Assembly (NCBI RefSeq): GCF_000516985.1
Contig: NW_006917094.1
Coordinates: forward strand, 124,001 to 188,000
Source: Pestalotiopsis fici W106-1
Taxonomy: Eukaryota; Ascomycota; Sordariomycetes; Amphisphaeriales; Sporocadaceae
DNA length: 64,000 nucleotides
Direction: 5' to 3'
Position 1 is the stretch's first letter. The number at the start of each line of letters is the position of its first letter. Positions 1-11,452 of the stretch are shown here, in pieces. The position numbers were made by a program, and so were the translations under genes. The notes beneath the pieces are model-generated. The model searched no databases, was not told the origin of the DNA, and worked only from the letters and a program-made list of their open reading frames with translations.

Positions 1-158
1 GAAGAGGAGTGACTGGTTGATGATACATGGCCGAATCGACCTCACTTTTACTTGTATCAAAAAAAGAAAAAAGAAAACTTACTAAAGCGTTGGTTCTTGG
101 GCATATTCTGGTAGCCCTGCCAGACCTTGTCGACCAACCTGGACACTTGTTCTTCCAT
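1..158 (-). CDS. 5' end of a possible P-loop nucleoside kinase-like gene (partial)
   Basis: A minus-strand ATG at 158 opens a 76-base exon (158-83) that ends in a perfect GTAAGT donor read from 82. The 25 encoded residues are acidic and helical (MEEQVSRLVDKVWQGYQ, then NMPKNQRF). They resemble the start of fungal uridine-kinase/YFH7-like P-loop proteins, in which this helix comes just before the Walker A loop. The rest lies beyond the left edge; bases 82-1 look like intron and I see no convincing acceptor in them. The gene is divergent from the 139-residue protein at 635. The assignment rests on a short N-terminus only, so the kinase identity is tentative, while the start and donor are clear. 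Confidence 0.4.
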
Positions 159-634
159 TTTTCGTATCAACTGAGATTCAGGACTGAATTCTATCTAGAA
201 GCTCTGAAACTTTCGAAAACGATTGAGCGATGTTCACAAGTTACAAGTTCACGGTTATTTGGTCGATGAGATCCAGGGCGGCAGGCGCTTTCATCCATGC
301 TGAGCTCTGGGGAAATATGTATGTAATGAATGCCCCTCAGGCCAACGCAACCCCACTATTGGAAAGCACGAACCCGCCCGCTGATGTCAAGGCCGACAAC
401 TGAAATGGGGCACCGAAATTTGTGTCCGGTCGTTTCCTACGGGGCCGTCTTTTCTCAGTGGCCATTGAATTTTACTCCTTGTGCTGCCGATCCAATACGC
501 ATTATTTTGCGGCGTATTCACTGGGAGCAATAGATTGGATAGAAATGATACAAGTCCAGTGACCAACTCGACCAGCAACATAGCGGAAACAATATTGGGG
601 TATCATCCGCTGAGACAGTCCCGAGAATACCAGC
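159..634. other. Divergent intergenic region
   Basis: Shared 5' flank of two divergently transcribed genes. I see no TATA-like element, repeat or further coding sequence. Confidence 0.5.
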
Positions 635-1213
635 ATGGCAGACTTCGAGGCAGGTCTGTTCTCCATTTCCATATCGGACGGGGATGATAGCGCCCCCGAA
701 GCCGCCGAGCCCTCAAAATCCACCGCAAAGGTCCCTGGCTCAGCGCGGATCGCACAGTCGGAGGACGAATTCCAGGCCGTCAAGCAAGGGTATCGCGTGA
801 AGGTGGAAAACGGAGAGGTGAGTTGATCACATGTCACTCTGTCATTTCTGTCTTGTTGCAACTTTTTACGCGCAACGGTTGTTGTTGGTGCCGCTGTTGT
901 CGTGGACAAATCAATCTCGTTTGCATAATAAATCTCCCGAATGACTCACTAACAGGGATTGGTGCTGTTTATGTAGCTGTGGAAGGATATCACTTTACCC
1001 TTGGGCGACAAAGTCACAAAGCCCGAGGTACAGGCATTGTTGCACGCTGTTGAGGAGCTCTACTTCTTCAAGAGGTACGATGAGGGGGTTGTGTTCGTGA
1101 GGAGATTGCTCGACGGCGAAGAGGGTTCAAGTGGTGGGCTAGAGGCAGACACCGTCAAACTGCTCAGATATTACCAGAGCAAATGTGAGCAGAGAGCTTC
1201 AGCAAGCGGATAA
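635..1213 (+). CDS. Conserved small acidic fungal protein, unknown function (139 aa)
   Basis: Two exons, 635-817 and 977-1213, joined in phase 0 through a 159-base GTGAGT...TAG intron, give 139 residues. The N-terminal 60 residues are acidic and Ser/Ala-rich, probably disordered. Exon 2 is a compact helical segment with an ALLHAVEELYFFKRYDEGVVF core, followed by a short linker and a final helix ending in a polar tail. There is no signal peptide or membrane segment, so a cytosolic or nuclear role is likely. The helix pair recalls a single TPR-like hairpin, but that is inference. I do not recognise a named family. The model is supported by the intact reading frame across the splice and normal codon use. 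Confidence 0.7.
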
Positions 1214-1626
1214 AGTCAAATACATCGAACACGTGATACCCAATTTATGATGATAATATACATCCTGATCTAGTTTTGGCAGTCGGAGAAGAGTTGTGAC
1301 ATTATGTGTGTGAAGATCTCTACTCTATGTCTAGTTCTCTATGATGTCGTCCAAATAAAAGGCGGCCAAGCAGGGGCATCAGCAGATGCCGGGAAAATAA
1401 AACCACCAAATCTATCGACTTTTGGTGGGGTATACCGGAACTCCAAACTTTTCTAATCCCTAAATCAAAAATAGGCTGATAACATCTAGAACGCCGTCGC
1501 AAAATGCCCAGTCGTTTTTATGCAGAAAAGATCTTGATGCGTAAGACACACGCGAGTCCCAGTAATGGACTGCCAGAGGTCAAGTGTGCGGGAAATCGTT
1601 TATCGTCGTGATATAATGCGTGACGC
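1214..1626. other. Convergent 3' flanks
   Basis: Lies between the 3' ends of the 139-residue gene and the PRELI gene. Nothing coding is seen; presumably it holds both 3' UTRs. Confidence 0.5.
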
Positions 1627-2178
1627 CTATAGCGCCTGCTTGGCGCGCTCCTCGGCGAATGCTAACCGGCTCATGGCTAGGACGCACTCGAAACCCTCCT
1701 TGCCCTTGACGGCATTTTCCCTGAACCGCGTGACCAGTGTATCCTCGATGCTGTTCTTGATTCTCTGCCAGCCGCCGCAGAGCGCAGTTATCCTCGCATC
1801 TTGGACGAACTGAGTCTGGTGGGCGTTGAGAGGCTTGTAGACGACGGTTTCTTGGACATTGACGAGGTTGGACATGGTAATGTTCTGCGATACCATGGTG
1901 ACGGTCTTCTCGGCCGGGTTGACGTAGCTGATCTCAAAGACCTGGCTCGTATCCATACCTCCGAGGATGGACTTGATCCACTCGGGAGCGGATTGCTTGC
2001 AGGTAATCAAACGCTCGGTGCGCAGGATACCAGTTGTGGCGTCGACATTGCGGCTGATGGTATCGACAGCGATGACATGTGCCGACTTATCGTTCCATGG
2101 ACCATACTTCTGCCAGTTGGCGGTGGATACCTCTTCCCACGAGTAGTTGAAGGTTACCGAGTTGGAAAAGACCTTCAT
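1627..2178 (-). CDS. UPS2: PRELI/MSF1-domain mitochondrial lipid transfer protein, Ups2/Slowmo-like
   Basis: Uninterrupted 183-residue frame that starts MKVFSNSVTFNYSWEEV, the classic opening of PRELI/MSF1 proteins. Further family hallmarks are HVIAVDT near residue 35, RTERLITCKQ near residue 55, and the conserved stretch after WIKSILGG. The family works in the mitochondrial intermembrane space bound to Mdm35. Ups1 moves phosphatidic acid and Ups2 phosphatidylserine between the outer and inner membranes. The sequence reads closer to Ups2/Slowmo than to Ups1, but the paralogue call is an inference. The length is a little short of yeast Ups2 (about 230) because the C-terminal extension is missing. 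The whole protein is the PRELI domain. No cleavable presequence is visible, as expected. Confidence 0.88.
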   Translation of the reverse strand: MKVFSNSVTFNYSWEEVSTANWQKYGPWNDKSAHVIAVDTISRNVDATTGILRTERLITCKQSAPEWIKSILGGMDTSQVFEISYVNPAEKTVTMVSQNITMSNLVNVQETVVYKPLNAHQTQFVQDARITALCGGWQRIKNSIEDTLVTRFRENAVKGKEGFECVLAMSRLAFAEERAKQAL

Positions 2179-4793
2179 CTTTATTCGGATATGGGAAAGC
2201 TGTAGCGAAGCAAACTGTTGAGGTGGAAACGATCGTTTCGTATGACCAAAGACAAAGTCTGAGGTTTGTTGTAGTCCGGAGACTTTTGGGGTGTTGTTGC
2301 CAGAATCAGAAGGTGTGCAAGTTGCTGCTGATTACTCGGAGAAAAAGACTTGGGGAGAACCCGAGAGGCCGATGAGCAAAAGTTGTCGTCGGCGGCTTAC
2401 TAGACAGGCGTTGCTGAGAGAGAGAGAGAGAAATGTCTGCGTGATTATGTTTAAACAATCAACGGAAGATGAATAACGCAGAAAAGAAGCAGACTGATCT
2501 GTCTGCTTGTTTGATAATGAATGTGTATTATTTGCGTTGATGGAAAATGTGGTCCGGAGGCAAAAGTAGAGGCGAAGCGACGGGGATGCGCGCTTTAAAG
2601 CTGCTTGTGACTTTTGCTCTCCTTTCCGCCGTCGGTGCGAGACGCTTGAAATTTTCCCAAGAAGTACCCTGTTTCCCTTATCGATTTCGGCCGGCAGCCA
2701 GGAGGCCCGCATAAGAATTTTGATACTCGCGCCCACTACACAGTAGTATCCCAACTTCAGACGGCCAAATATCTACCAAAAGAATTGTAAAAAATACAAT
2801 TCAAGAAATGTAATATTTCCCTGCTCTTGGAGATTAATTCCCCTTGTTACAGCTCAATTTTTCGGTCGGTTCACCTTTGTCTTGTGGTATCGAAAACCAC
2901 CCGTTTTGGTGACGAGTGTCAAAATTCTTCTGCAGGGGGCCTGCAGCGCAGAGGCCAACCGTCCGGCGATTATCGGGTTGCCACAATTCACTTGCGCCTT
3001 TCTCGATCTGGATTAGCACAAGCAGCACAGAGAATTTGACGGAAACACACTTGGGCGATCTGGCTTTAACTAGCTTGTGATTGGTCTTTAGGAGAACAAA
3101 ACCCGATTTTTGTCCGCTATTCGCAGCGACCCAGACCAGATTCGCCAGGACCGCGGTCGCGACTGTGGGAAAATCTGGAGAAGGGGTCTAGTTCTGGAGC
3201 AACAAAGCGGCAAATCACTGGAGCATGCAAATCACATTTGGCAACTGATGTGACTCTTGTGAAATCATCGATGCAGAGCACCTGTCACACTGACATCGGC
3301 GCCCGATTATTCGTACAAACAAACCTCACTGCGACTACCCATTGTCCAATCAACAATGCTATGACTTCATATCGAATTTCAGCTGGCAACCCCTGATCAA
3401 GAGCTGTTCGATTGAGGCTGCACTGACTGACGAGCTCATGCCTTGCTGTCAGGACCCTTGACAAAGGAGATCTTTAATGCAATCAATCAACCATCATTTC
3501 CATATGGTTCAAGTTGGCCCAATACCAATCCGTTTGAGTGTCATCCAAACCTTGTTCCCTAGGTGATGGGTTTCTCTCCTCCACCATGCCTGCGTGCTCG
3601 TGTGCCTCTGCCGCAATGACACTCTTTACATCACGTGCCTGATTCCGTCAAAAAGTCTAGCCTCTCGATCTGGTATGCAAATTCATTCTCTAGTGTTTGC
3701 TGATGCATTACCAGCGGAACGCCCGTGTCAGTCCAAACTTGTGCTTGCATAGGGGGCACATTATAGCTCCCGGCCTGCATTAGCGTTTACTTGCAGGTGC
3801 ATCTTTGGTGCGCTGTGATGGTGGTCTTTCAAGCTTGAGGGCTTGCCGCGATTGAACCCAACCGTTTCAACTGTGACAGTTGGAAATTTTCTCGCTTTCT
3901 TCTAGTGTAGGCAGGTTGCCTTGTGAAAATTCTTTTGGTGTATTGGCAGCTCTTGACAATTGGTAATCATGGTTTATCCCAATATCTTATGAGTGACACA
4001 CTCTGGCTGTATCGCATAGCCTACCCATTCAGAAGTGTAGGTACCTTGTGTGTTATGAGCTATCATATGTTGGTTGCATCTGTTCGCCGAGCAGCCATCG
4101 ATGTGGCAGAACGTCCATGGCTAAATTCCTCTTATATGTAAACAAATCCAGTAGCATCGTATTGCTAACATTGGAGCTTTCCTAAGATTGCAAGTCAGTA
4201 GCCACCAGCTTGACTGCCGCGTAAGACAGCAGAACGGTGCGGGCCATGACCTCCAGTAAAGCCATGACATGGACCCATATTCCATTACGCAACACCTACC
4301 CAAACTCACTTCATACGGTGTTTCCAAAAATTGTTCAGATCGAGGACTGCAAGTCGCGTGTAAAACTCGTGTGAATAAGTATGCAGCATAAGAAGTACTG
4401 TCGAAATAGGAATTATATGAATACACGACTGTATGCGTACCGTGCTAACAAATGCCAAGCTTTCCTTATGGCTAGCTACTGGAGCTTTTACAATTGCTGA
4501 TTGGGTAAACTGATCCCATTTATGCAAATATACACTGTGCCACTAGAGCTAAACCGACATGCCATGACCCCTGGATTTGGGGAGCGGCTCCTTGAAGAGG
4601 AAAAGTGCTTCCTGTCAATGGTGGTCTCGATACTGGCTGAAGATTTAATCATCGCATCTTTTCATTTTTCTATCTCCTTTGAAAGGAGTCAGGATCCTCT
4701 CCGTGTTGATCAACAGTGGCACTCCTACTTCTCGTGATCTGCATGGATGGCAGACCTTCTTCGTCACAACCTCAATTTTCTTAAACACTGAAG
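2179..4793. other. 2.6-kb gene-poor divergent region
   Basis: Contains the 5' flanks of the UPS2-like gene (minus) and the glycosyltransferase gene (plus). Open frames here reach at most 140 codons, lack splice partners and have no coding look. A short GA repeat lies at 2416-2431. I see no transposon, RNA gene or other feature. Confidence 0.5.
2416..2431. repeat. (GA)8 microsatellite
   Basis: Eight consecutive GA dinucleotides about 240 bases upstream of the UPS2-like start. On the transcribed minus strand this is a CT-rich tract, common in fungal promoters and 5' UTRs. Confidence 0.7.
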
Positions 4794-6225
4794 ATGCCCG
4801 GCGGTCCGCTACGGCTTCTTGGCCTTCGTCTGCCGGTTCTTCTTACTCTGCCCGTGATACTCATTGTGCTCTTCTTGTTCTACAACTACCAAGACACGGA
4901 TGCATCCCAGCGGAGTTTGCAATCCAGCCAAAGGCTATCCGAGCAGCCTCCCAAGGCAGCCGTCATAAGTAATGGAGCTGAGGATGCGAGGTGCCAGGCC
5001 TTTCCGGACCCTGGAAACATTCAGATCGTCATCAAGACTGGCGCTACGGAAGCTTATGAGAAGCTCCTGCCTCAGCTGATGACCACACTCGGGTGCTCAC
5101 GGCGCGTTGAAATATTCTCAGATCTCGAGGAGCAGATTGGGCCTTACCATCTCCACGATGCTTTGAAGAACTTTGATGCTGAGATGAAGCAAAACCATCC
5201 AGACTTTGAAATCTACCGCACACAGCAAGAGTACCAATTATCTGGTCAGGATGTCGAAGAGCTTGGAAAGAAGCACAAGATTGTGTGGAACCTCGACAAG
5301 TATAAATTTATGCACATGGTACAAGACACTTGGAACATGCACCCCAAACTGGATTGGTACCTGTTTATCGAGTCAGACACCTACGTTTTCTGGGGCAATT
5401 TGAATCTCTGGCTTCGTCAGCTCAACCCGGCCGACAGGCTTTATCTGGGCTCCGAGGCTCAGATTGGCACTCAATGGTTCGCCCATGGAGGAAGCGGCTT
5501 CGTCCTCTCTGGATCATTGATGAAGCACTTTGCCGGCGACGATGCGGGAATGGCCACTCGCAATGATAAGCTACTACCGGACGCATGCTGCGGCGATCTC
5601 ATCCTAGGTCGAGCTATAGAAAAGTATACTGGTGTTCAAGTACAGAACAATTGGCCGTGGATCAACGGCGAGACACCTTGGTCCATTCCGTATGGGCCAG
5701 ACCGATGGTGCAAGCCCGTCATCACTTTCCATCATGTCCAGCCTCGCCAGCGATCCTTGATATGGAATTTTGAGCAGCAACGAAACAATAGTGAAGTAAG
5801 TGACACGGCCATGCTGCTTTCCATCTGCGAACGATCACTAATCAGAAGCATCGTAGGCGCCGCTCCTCTTCCAAGAAATTTCAGAGCTCGCCTTTCCCCC
5901 TGGAAATTTGGTAGCTCAAAGAGAAGACTGGGATAATCTTTCTGGAGCGCTGATTGAGAACCCTGGCGGCCAGCCTCACACGCTCCAATCGTGCCTGGCT
6001 GCATGCAACTACAGAGACAGCTGTTGGCAGTACCGGTACTCTGATGGCGAATGTCATATTACCATAAAAGGCTTCAGGCTTGGTGCCAAGAAACCTCCTA
6101 CCGCAGGACGACGATGGATTTCAGGGTGGAAGACCGACAAAATCGAGGCGTTCCGGAGAGATCATACCTGCAAGGAGCCCGAGTGGAGGGATAGCGAGTA
6201 TGCCGTCAGAGACTCAATATTTTGA
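4794..6225 (+). CDS. Type II membrane glycosyltransferase (fungal GT31-like) with Cys-rich C-terminal domain
   Basis: Exons 4794-5795 and 5857-6225 (GTAAGT...GTAG intron, phase 0) give 456 residues. Residues about 13-30 form one hydrophobic anchor after a short basic N-terminus, which fits a Golgi type II protein. The catalytic region holds a DXD-like ESDTY at 193-197 after LDWYLFI, then a GSGFVLSG segment, a CCGDLILG acceptor-side motif and a HHVQP motif. These are typical of fungal proteins annotated as family 31 (fringe-like) glycosyltransferases. The tail from about residue 355 has six cysteines in an apple/PAN-like spacing (SCLAAC, SCWQY, GECH) and probably binds sugar or protein. Donor and acceptor sugars cannot be told. 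The start is supported by the anchor and the lack of any upstream in-frame coding. Confidence 0.8.
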
Positions 6226-6580
6226 GAAGTCTCTTACGCCCCGTGCACATATTCTCATTTTGGGAATATTTATGTTTCACGCGTTCCGAAATTGGACTTT
6301 CGGGCACGTCAATCACCACTCCATCTCAACAATACGTGTTATCACAATCAAACCCGACGTTTGCCAGGATGTACTCTTCAATTGTCTGTCTATGACAAAG
6401 GGCGGAACGCTGGACAGCCCTGAGGCTCATTGAGTATCTAACAAAAGATCGGTTCATACGTGTGTTCCAAGACAACCTCTTCAGCTATTCAAATCTCATC
6501 ACCTTCATCGACATGCGCCCTTACAACAAGAGTTAAGACGCTTTTTCAAACCGGACAGAGAGTGGTAGCAGTCAACAGTT
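6226..6580. other. Convergent 3' flanks
   Basis: Between the 3' ends of the glycosyltransferase and the small secreted protein gene. No feature seen. Confidence 0.5.
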
Positions 6581-7197
6581 TCAGAGAAACTTGACACTCT
6601 TGACAGCTTGGGCATAGCACTGCTCGATCGTAGGGGCTACATCGTAGTAGTTGCTAGCATTCTCATCGCAGCCGCTGGCGCTGTAGACACGGACTAGACG
6701 GGCATCAAGCCTAATTAGCACACACACTTCTCGTGCTGGGACAGGCTGAATGCAAACGTGCCATCGCAACGACAATCCCTGGTTCAAGTATACTTACGAG
6801 TGCGAGTGGCCAAGTTGTCAGCGATCAAGGTGCTGTTAAAGGCGAAGGGGATGTTGACCTCGATACAAGTGCCAGCTGGCTCTTGAAGCCACTATGGAAT
6901 AAAGAATCAGTCGTCTGTTCTCAGAATGTACTCAGTACGAGCGAAAAGTTCTTTGGAACTTCTCGCATAGGCTTTATGTCGTGATGATGCCCCAAAAGCG
7001 CCAGTGCATCAGACGATCCTGGTGAGAACCTAATCTAATCGACTTACGACTGTATCTTCAACCCAGGTACCCTGGCAGGCGTTGTCATCAAAAAACTTAG
7101 CATAGATGCGAGGAGTCTCCTGACGTTTGTCGTTGGGGAGAGCCCGCACGCTGGCACCGGCGGCGAGGAGAGAGAGAAGGCTTCTAGTGAACTGCAT
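6581..7197 (-). CDS. Small secreted cysteine protein, candidate effector-like (118 aa)
   Basis: Three exons (7197-7048, 6891-6798, 6693-6581) close in phase through GTAAGT donors. The last intron has a GCTAAT branch site 20 bases before its TCTAG acceptor. The product begins MQFTRSLLSLLAAGASVRA, a clear signal peptide, followed by a possible Lys-Arg processing site (NDKRQ). The mature part of about 95 residues has four cysteines (41, 59, 90 and 107), enough for two disulfides. No known domain is recognised. A TATA box lies about 140 bases upstream. Size, secretion and cysteines fit the broad class of fungal small secreted proteins. A role in host contact is inference only. Confidence 0.75.
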
Positions 7198-9109
7198 TTT
7201 GGCTGGAGAAGGAAAGCTTGCGGTCAAGGAGAATGTTTTCAATGTTGGGATCTGGGGTCAATAAAATCGTGATGATGCTTGGACACTGATGGGAGATCTG
7301 TGAACAGACAACTGGATTTCGCTGAGATTGACCATCCTTTTATACTTGATCTCGCCCGGAGTCGCGCTCGTCGTTCAGCTCGACCGCAGTCAGGCAAGCA
7401 GGACATTGTCCACATCCCAGGGATCTCATCAAGAAACAGAGGCTGAGAGGCGTCATATCCTGTCAGCCACTTTGCTGTCGTAAGACCAACGGCTTTGACT
7501 TTGGTGATCCTTTTCAAGCTTGTGCCACCGAAGATAACCATCAACGAGGATTCAGTTGCATATATCTCGTGTCCGATTCCGCTTCGTGATACCAATGTGC
7601 TTTCAATTGTGCTGTCAATGTTGCACCTCCTCTTGGCCCGGCGTGTTGATGGAGGCATATCCCTCTCACCTACACTGATATTTCTTGCGCCAGTTATCTG
7701 TATAGTGCAAGTGAAGTTTGAATCTTCTTGTCATTGTTGTTGTATATTGAGTGCTTGGTTGAAGTCACATTCCCAGGAGTCATGACGAGCCAAGATTATT
7801 TGCAACAATGCATGTTACCCAATGTCCAGTACAGATCCCGAACCCTGGAGGTGGAAAGTCGTGGAATAAGCGAGTGCTTGGCGTAGTGTGTTTAACCCGG
7901 TCAGTGAAGAGATTTCCAGCCCATCGGAAGTGAAATACCAAGACACCAAGTATGATTGGACTGCGCAGTTTGCATGAAGCCCACGAAAACACTCTTCAAT
8001 GCAGGTGCTATGGTGTATTGAGTAATCGCCCAAAGATGATGTGAGGTGTGAAGACAAGAACCCGGCCTCATACCCAGTCGAAGCCTCATCGGCTCGGTTC
8101 TCGGACAGTCTGGGAAAGGGGCATGAGCTTTTCGGTCTGAGTAAGAATCCGCACGCCACAGCTTTCGGCTTGCGGCCCGACGATGCGATTATATATGTCA
8201 ACAACTGGCGAGATTAAATCATCACCGTGCTCATCAGCCCTACCGGTATGAGTGTTGTCCCGCGCGGCATGTTACCCAAGAATGTATGAAATCCAGGAAA
8301 CGGACCTCGTAACCAGAGTACTGGTTGGTCGGTGTCGCGTTAGGCGACAGCAGGCAGTTCCTGAAACTACATGTGGCATCTTGGCACACAAGTGGCATTC
8401 CATCACTTCGATTATGTCTTTGAAGTAGCGTAAGTTAAAGGGGTCATCATATTTGAATCGGAATCCGCGTCATGTGTAGATCATTACAGATGCGCAACTC
8501 AAAGGAGGGTTGCATAAATCATTTTATCCTTCCTCTTCCGATTTTCACTGGATTGCACGATCATACGGTGGGACAACAAGGGACTATACACCCGAAAGGA
8601 AAAGAGAAACTTAAACAAACTTGACGCGTGGAAACGGGGAATAATCGGATTCTTCTGCCCCAATCAGCGTCAATAGTTGGCTTCATAGGCATCCTTTCCT
8701 GTAGTAAGTCTCAACATAAGTTGTCTATATAGCTTGCGTATGTCCCGCTTTGTAGTGCCTAGGTACGGACAGTACTCCTTGCGGACACGAGCCACATCAG
8801 CTCTGCCAATTCCGCGCATGAATAGAGTAAAAAATGGCGTCGGTATCGCAGAAGGGTCCTTGGCCGTGTTGAGGAAAGAAAGACAGAGCCCAACAAACAC
8901 GCAGCCCGTGGCCGCCCAGCCTCTGGTTCAACCCTCGCTCATCATAAGAAAGAAGAATGAAATGGGTAATGCTGCATTGTGGTTCTAAATTTCCCCTTCT
9001 GCTTCTTTTTCTTATTCTTTTCTTCTTCTTCTTTATTTTTAGTGCAGGATACCTTCAAAATTTCTGAAGCTTGTTGTTCAATATCTTTATCAATCTATGT
9101 CCATCTGGG
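7198..9109. other. Gene-poor region upstream of the secreted protein gene
   Basis: Holds the secreted protein promoter (TATA at 7336-7344) and a pyrimidine-rich run at about 8998-9041. Small frames at 7239-7658 and 8670-8900 show no domain, no splice partners and no clear coding bias. Confidence 0.45.
7336..7344 (-). promoter_or_regulatory. TATA box of the small secreted protein gene
   Basis: TATAAAAGG on the minus strand, about 140 bases before the ATG at 7197. This is a good match to the consensus and at a normal distance for a fungal gene. Confidence 0.55.
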
Positions 9110-9421
9110 CTACCATCCCCTAGACAAGGGCATGTTCAGACCTGCCGGCACCCTTCTTGTCTCAGTGGTTTCCTCCGAAGTATCGAGATGCTCTCTGAGG
9201 CTTGGCGATCGTCCAGTTGTGGTAAAGAGAACCTCGAGCTTGTCGTACGGTAAGACCTGAAGAAGATCTGGAATTAAGATATTCGGACTGGAATCGCCTA
9301 TCCAGCGAGTTCCATCAATTTCCAAAATCATCCCACTTGCCATCAGCTCCGCAAGGTCTTGAGAGAGTCCGATAGAAGAATCCCATGACGCGCGCGATCC
9401 TTCAACCAGGCGAAATCTCGC
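9110..9421 (-). CDS. Possible last exon or gene remnant, unknown
   Basis: An open stretch of 103 codons begins right after a CTACCTAG acceptor-like site at 9422 and ends at a TAG at 9110. The translation reads as real protein in its first 65 residues: amphipathic helices (QDLAELMASGMILEI) and an ILIPDLLQVLPYDKLEVLF segment. I find no convincing upstream exon on the minus strand. Another protein-like short frame (37 codons, 9570-9680, plus strand, rich in Glu/Lys/Arg) lies nearby. Both may be pieces of decayed genes. No family is recognised, and chance open frames cannot be excluded. Confidence 0.22.
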   Translation of the reverse strand, partial: ARFRLVEGSRASWDSSIGLSQDLAELMASGMILEIDGTRWIGDSSPNILIPDLLQVLPYDKLEVLFTTTGRSPSLREHLDTSEETTETRRVPAGLNMPLSRGW

Positions 9422-9935
9422 CTAGGTAGGTGCAAGGTCTGGCGATGACATATCTCAAAGCATGTCTACTTTTGCCACATTGCATCGAAGCTTTTGTCTT
9501 CGCAAGGCGACGCTGGGGTAGGTCTTACAGAAAAGATGAGGTACTTTAAATGATCATTTCCGACCAGTCATGGAGCTGTCCCATGACTTCAAGAATTCAC
9601 TAGACGAGTTGCACCAGCGTGATGAGGCAAAGCGAGCAGAGGTACATGTTGAACGAATTGACTCATACAAAAAGAATTGACGTCGGCTGGTTTCAAATCT
9701 GGAGTTCGCTTTCTACGGAGAGTCAAAGGAAGAGATGGTTTCTCGGCATATTAATATGCCTCATTGTTACCGTAGCTTGGGCTCATCCACATGGTTTCGT
9801 GCATGATTTTCTTTTCCATGCACGTTGCTGGTATGCATCGGAGCATAATTGAGATTTATTGAGTTTTCTGATGGTCAGCCTAATGCTAGGAATTTTCATC
9901 CATGCATCAGATGCCGTAATTTTGCACGATACATT

Positions 9936-11452
9936 CTAGTAGTCATCGCCTCGGCTGATGACTTCCTTGACGTTCGGTCGGAGCAAGATAGTCTAGCCAG
10001 TGTCAGTAATTTTCAGTACAATGCTTGATTTGTCGTTCAACTTACGTGCTCAAATTGGGCAGTGTAAGAGCCCTTCTTATCGACAAGAGGCGGGTAGTCC
10101 TCGACAACGCCGGTCTTGACGAGGTGGCTCAGCTGTATGCTGTCAGTCACTATCGGGCGTACACGAGAGAGCAATACACTTACGCCGAGCAGGTATTTCT
10201 CCTGTCCGATTCTGTCCAAGTATCTTCGGCACCAGGGTAGAGTACCAAAGTTCTTCTTGATGACATTGAGGAGCGGCTTAGCAGAAGCAACGCGCAGGCC
10301 GGCAGTGGAGGCATCTGGATTCAAGGCATAGTGAGAGACTTCTCCCTCATCCCAAACCTTTCCAGTTCCGGTACTTCCGAAGGTCTCAATGGCAAACACA
10401 TCGCCCTCCTCCATCTTGGTCGTGTCGTTTGACTTGACAATCGGCACGCTCTTGGTGCCGTGGATGCTGTAGGGCAGAATGGTGTGTCCGCTCAGGTTCC
10501 TGATGGACTTGATAGGGTACGTAGTGCCATTGATTTCGCACTCGTAGCTCTCCATGGTCTCCTGGATGTATCCACCAAGCTCTCCGAGGCGGACATCGAT
10601 ACCAGCTTCCTTGACACCGGTGTTGGTGGCATCCTTTACGGCGGCCAACAGGTTGTCGTACATGGGGTCGAATGCAATGGTAAAGGCGCTGTCAACAATC
10701 TTTCCATTGACGTGGACACCAATGTCGACCTTCATCACGTTGCTCTGTTGCAGAACAGTCTTGTTTCCAAAGTTAGGACTGTAGTGCGCGGCAATGTGGT
10801 CCAAGTTCAGGCCGGTTGGGAAACCCATACCGGCGACAATGGCATCACCCTCGGTGAGACCATCGTGTCCGACCAGGCGACGGACGCTGTCCTCGATGCC
10901 GTTGGCGATCTCGGTCAGGGTCTGGCCGGGCTTGATGTTCTTCTGTGCCCACTGACGGACCTGTCGGTGGGTCTCGGCGGCGTGTCGGTAGTCGGCGAGA
11001 AAGTCCGAGTTCAAGTTGTCGAGGTGGCGCTTCTCCTCGTTGGTGGTTCTGTATCGGTTCTCGTTGACGTACTCGACCTCTTCACCTTTGGGATAGGTGT
11101 TGTTGGGGAAGAGCTGCGACATGAGCACGCTGGGCGGGTCGGTTTGAGAGGTGGGAGCCTTCTTCTTCTTCTTAGGCTTTCTCTTCTTCTTCTTCTTCTT
11201 GGCGGCTCCCTCTCCGTCGGCGGCAGGGGCATTATCCTCGGCGTCGTCGTCAGATTCTGCATCCGAGTTTTCAGCTAGGTTGCCATTGGCAGCAGCCTTT
11301 GCATCCGGCTTGCCATTCGCGGCGCCGTCGGCGTCAGCCACTGGGGGAGTCTGTCAGTCCAGGATTTGACTCAAGTATCAACAGCTGAGAATTTCCCACG
11401 ATCACTTACCGCTGAGCTTGTTGAGCTCTTCTGTGGGAACTTTGGCGGCCAT
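9936..11452 (-). CDS. MAP2: Methionine aminopeptidase 2
   Basis: Four exons (11452-11410, 11340-10184, 10132-10046, 9992-9936) join cleanly to 447 residues. The enzyme removes the initiator Met from nascent proteins at the ribosome, using two divalent metal ions. The N-terminal about 100 residues carry the acidic stretch and a Lys-rich block ([14 protein letters not shown]) typical of eukaryotic type 2 enzymes. The pita-bread catalytic domain follows, with [32 protein letters not shown] (metal-binding Asp), [11 protein letters not shown] (metal His) and [10 protein letters not shown] (Glu). Exon 3 gives the YTAQFEH metal Glu region and exon 4 the canonical C-terminal SRGDDY. Length and all metal ligands look normal. 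The final small exons match the ends of known fungal MetAP2 proteins, which confirms the splicing. Confidence 0.95.

Noticed and set aside
2332..2754. 140-codon minus-strand frame upstream of the UPS2-like gene
   Set aside because: Low-complexity Ser/Leu content from the GA/CT tract; probably 5' UTR and promoter.
6693..6712. Alternative acceptor (ATTAG near 6709) for the last exon of the small secreted protein
   Set aside because: With the strong GTAAGT donor it creates an immediate stop. The TCTAG acceptor keeps the frame and has a well-placed branch site.
10460..11278. 272-codon plus-strand frame
   Set aside because: Antisense shadow of MAP2, whose four-exon model matches the family throughout.
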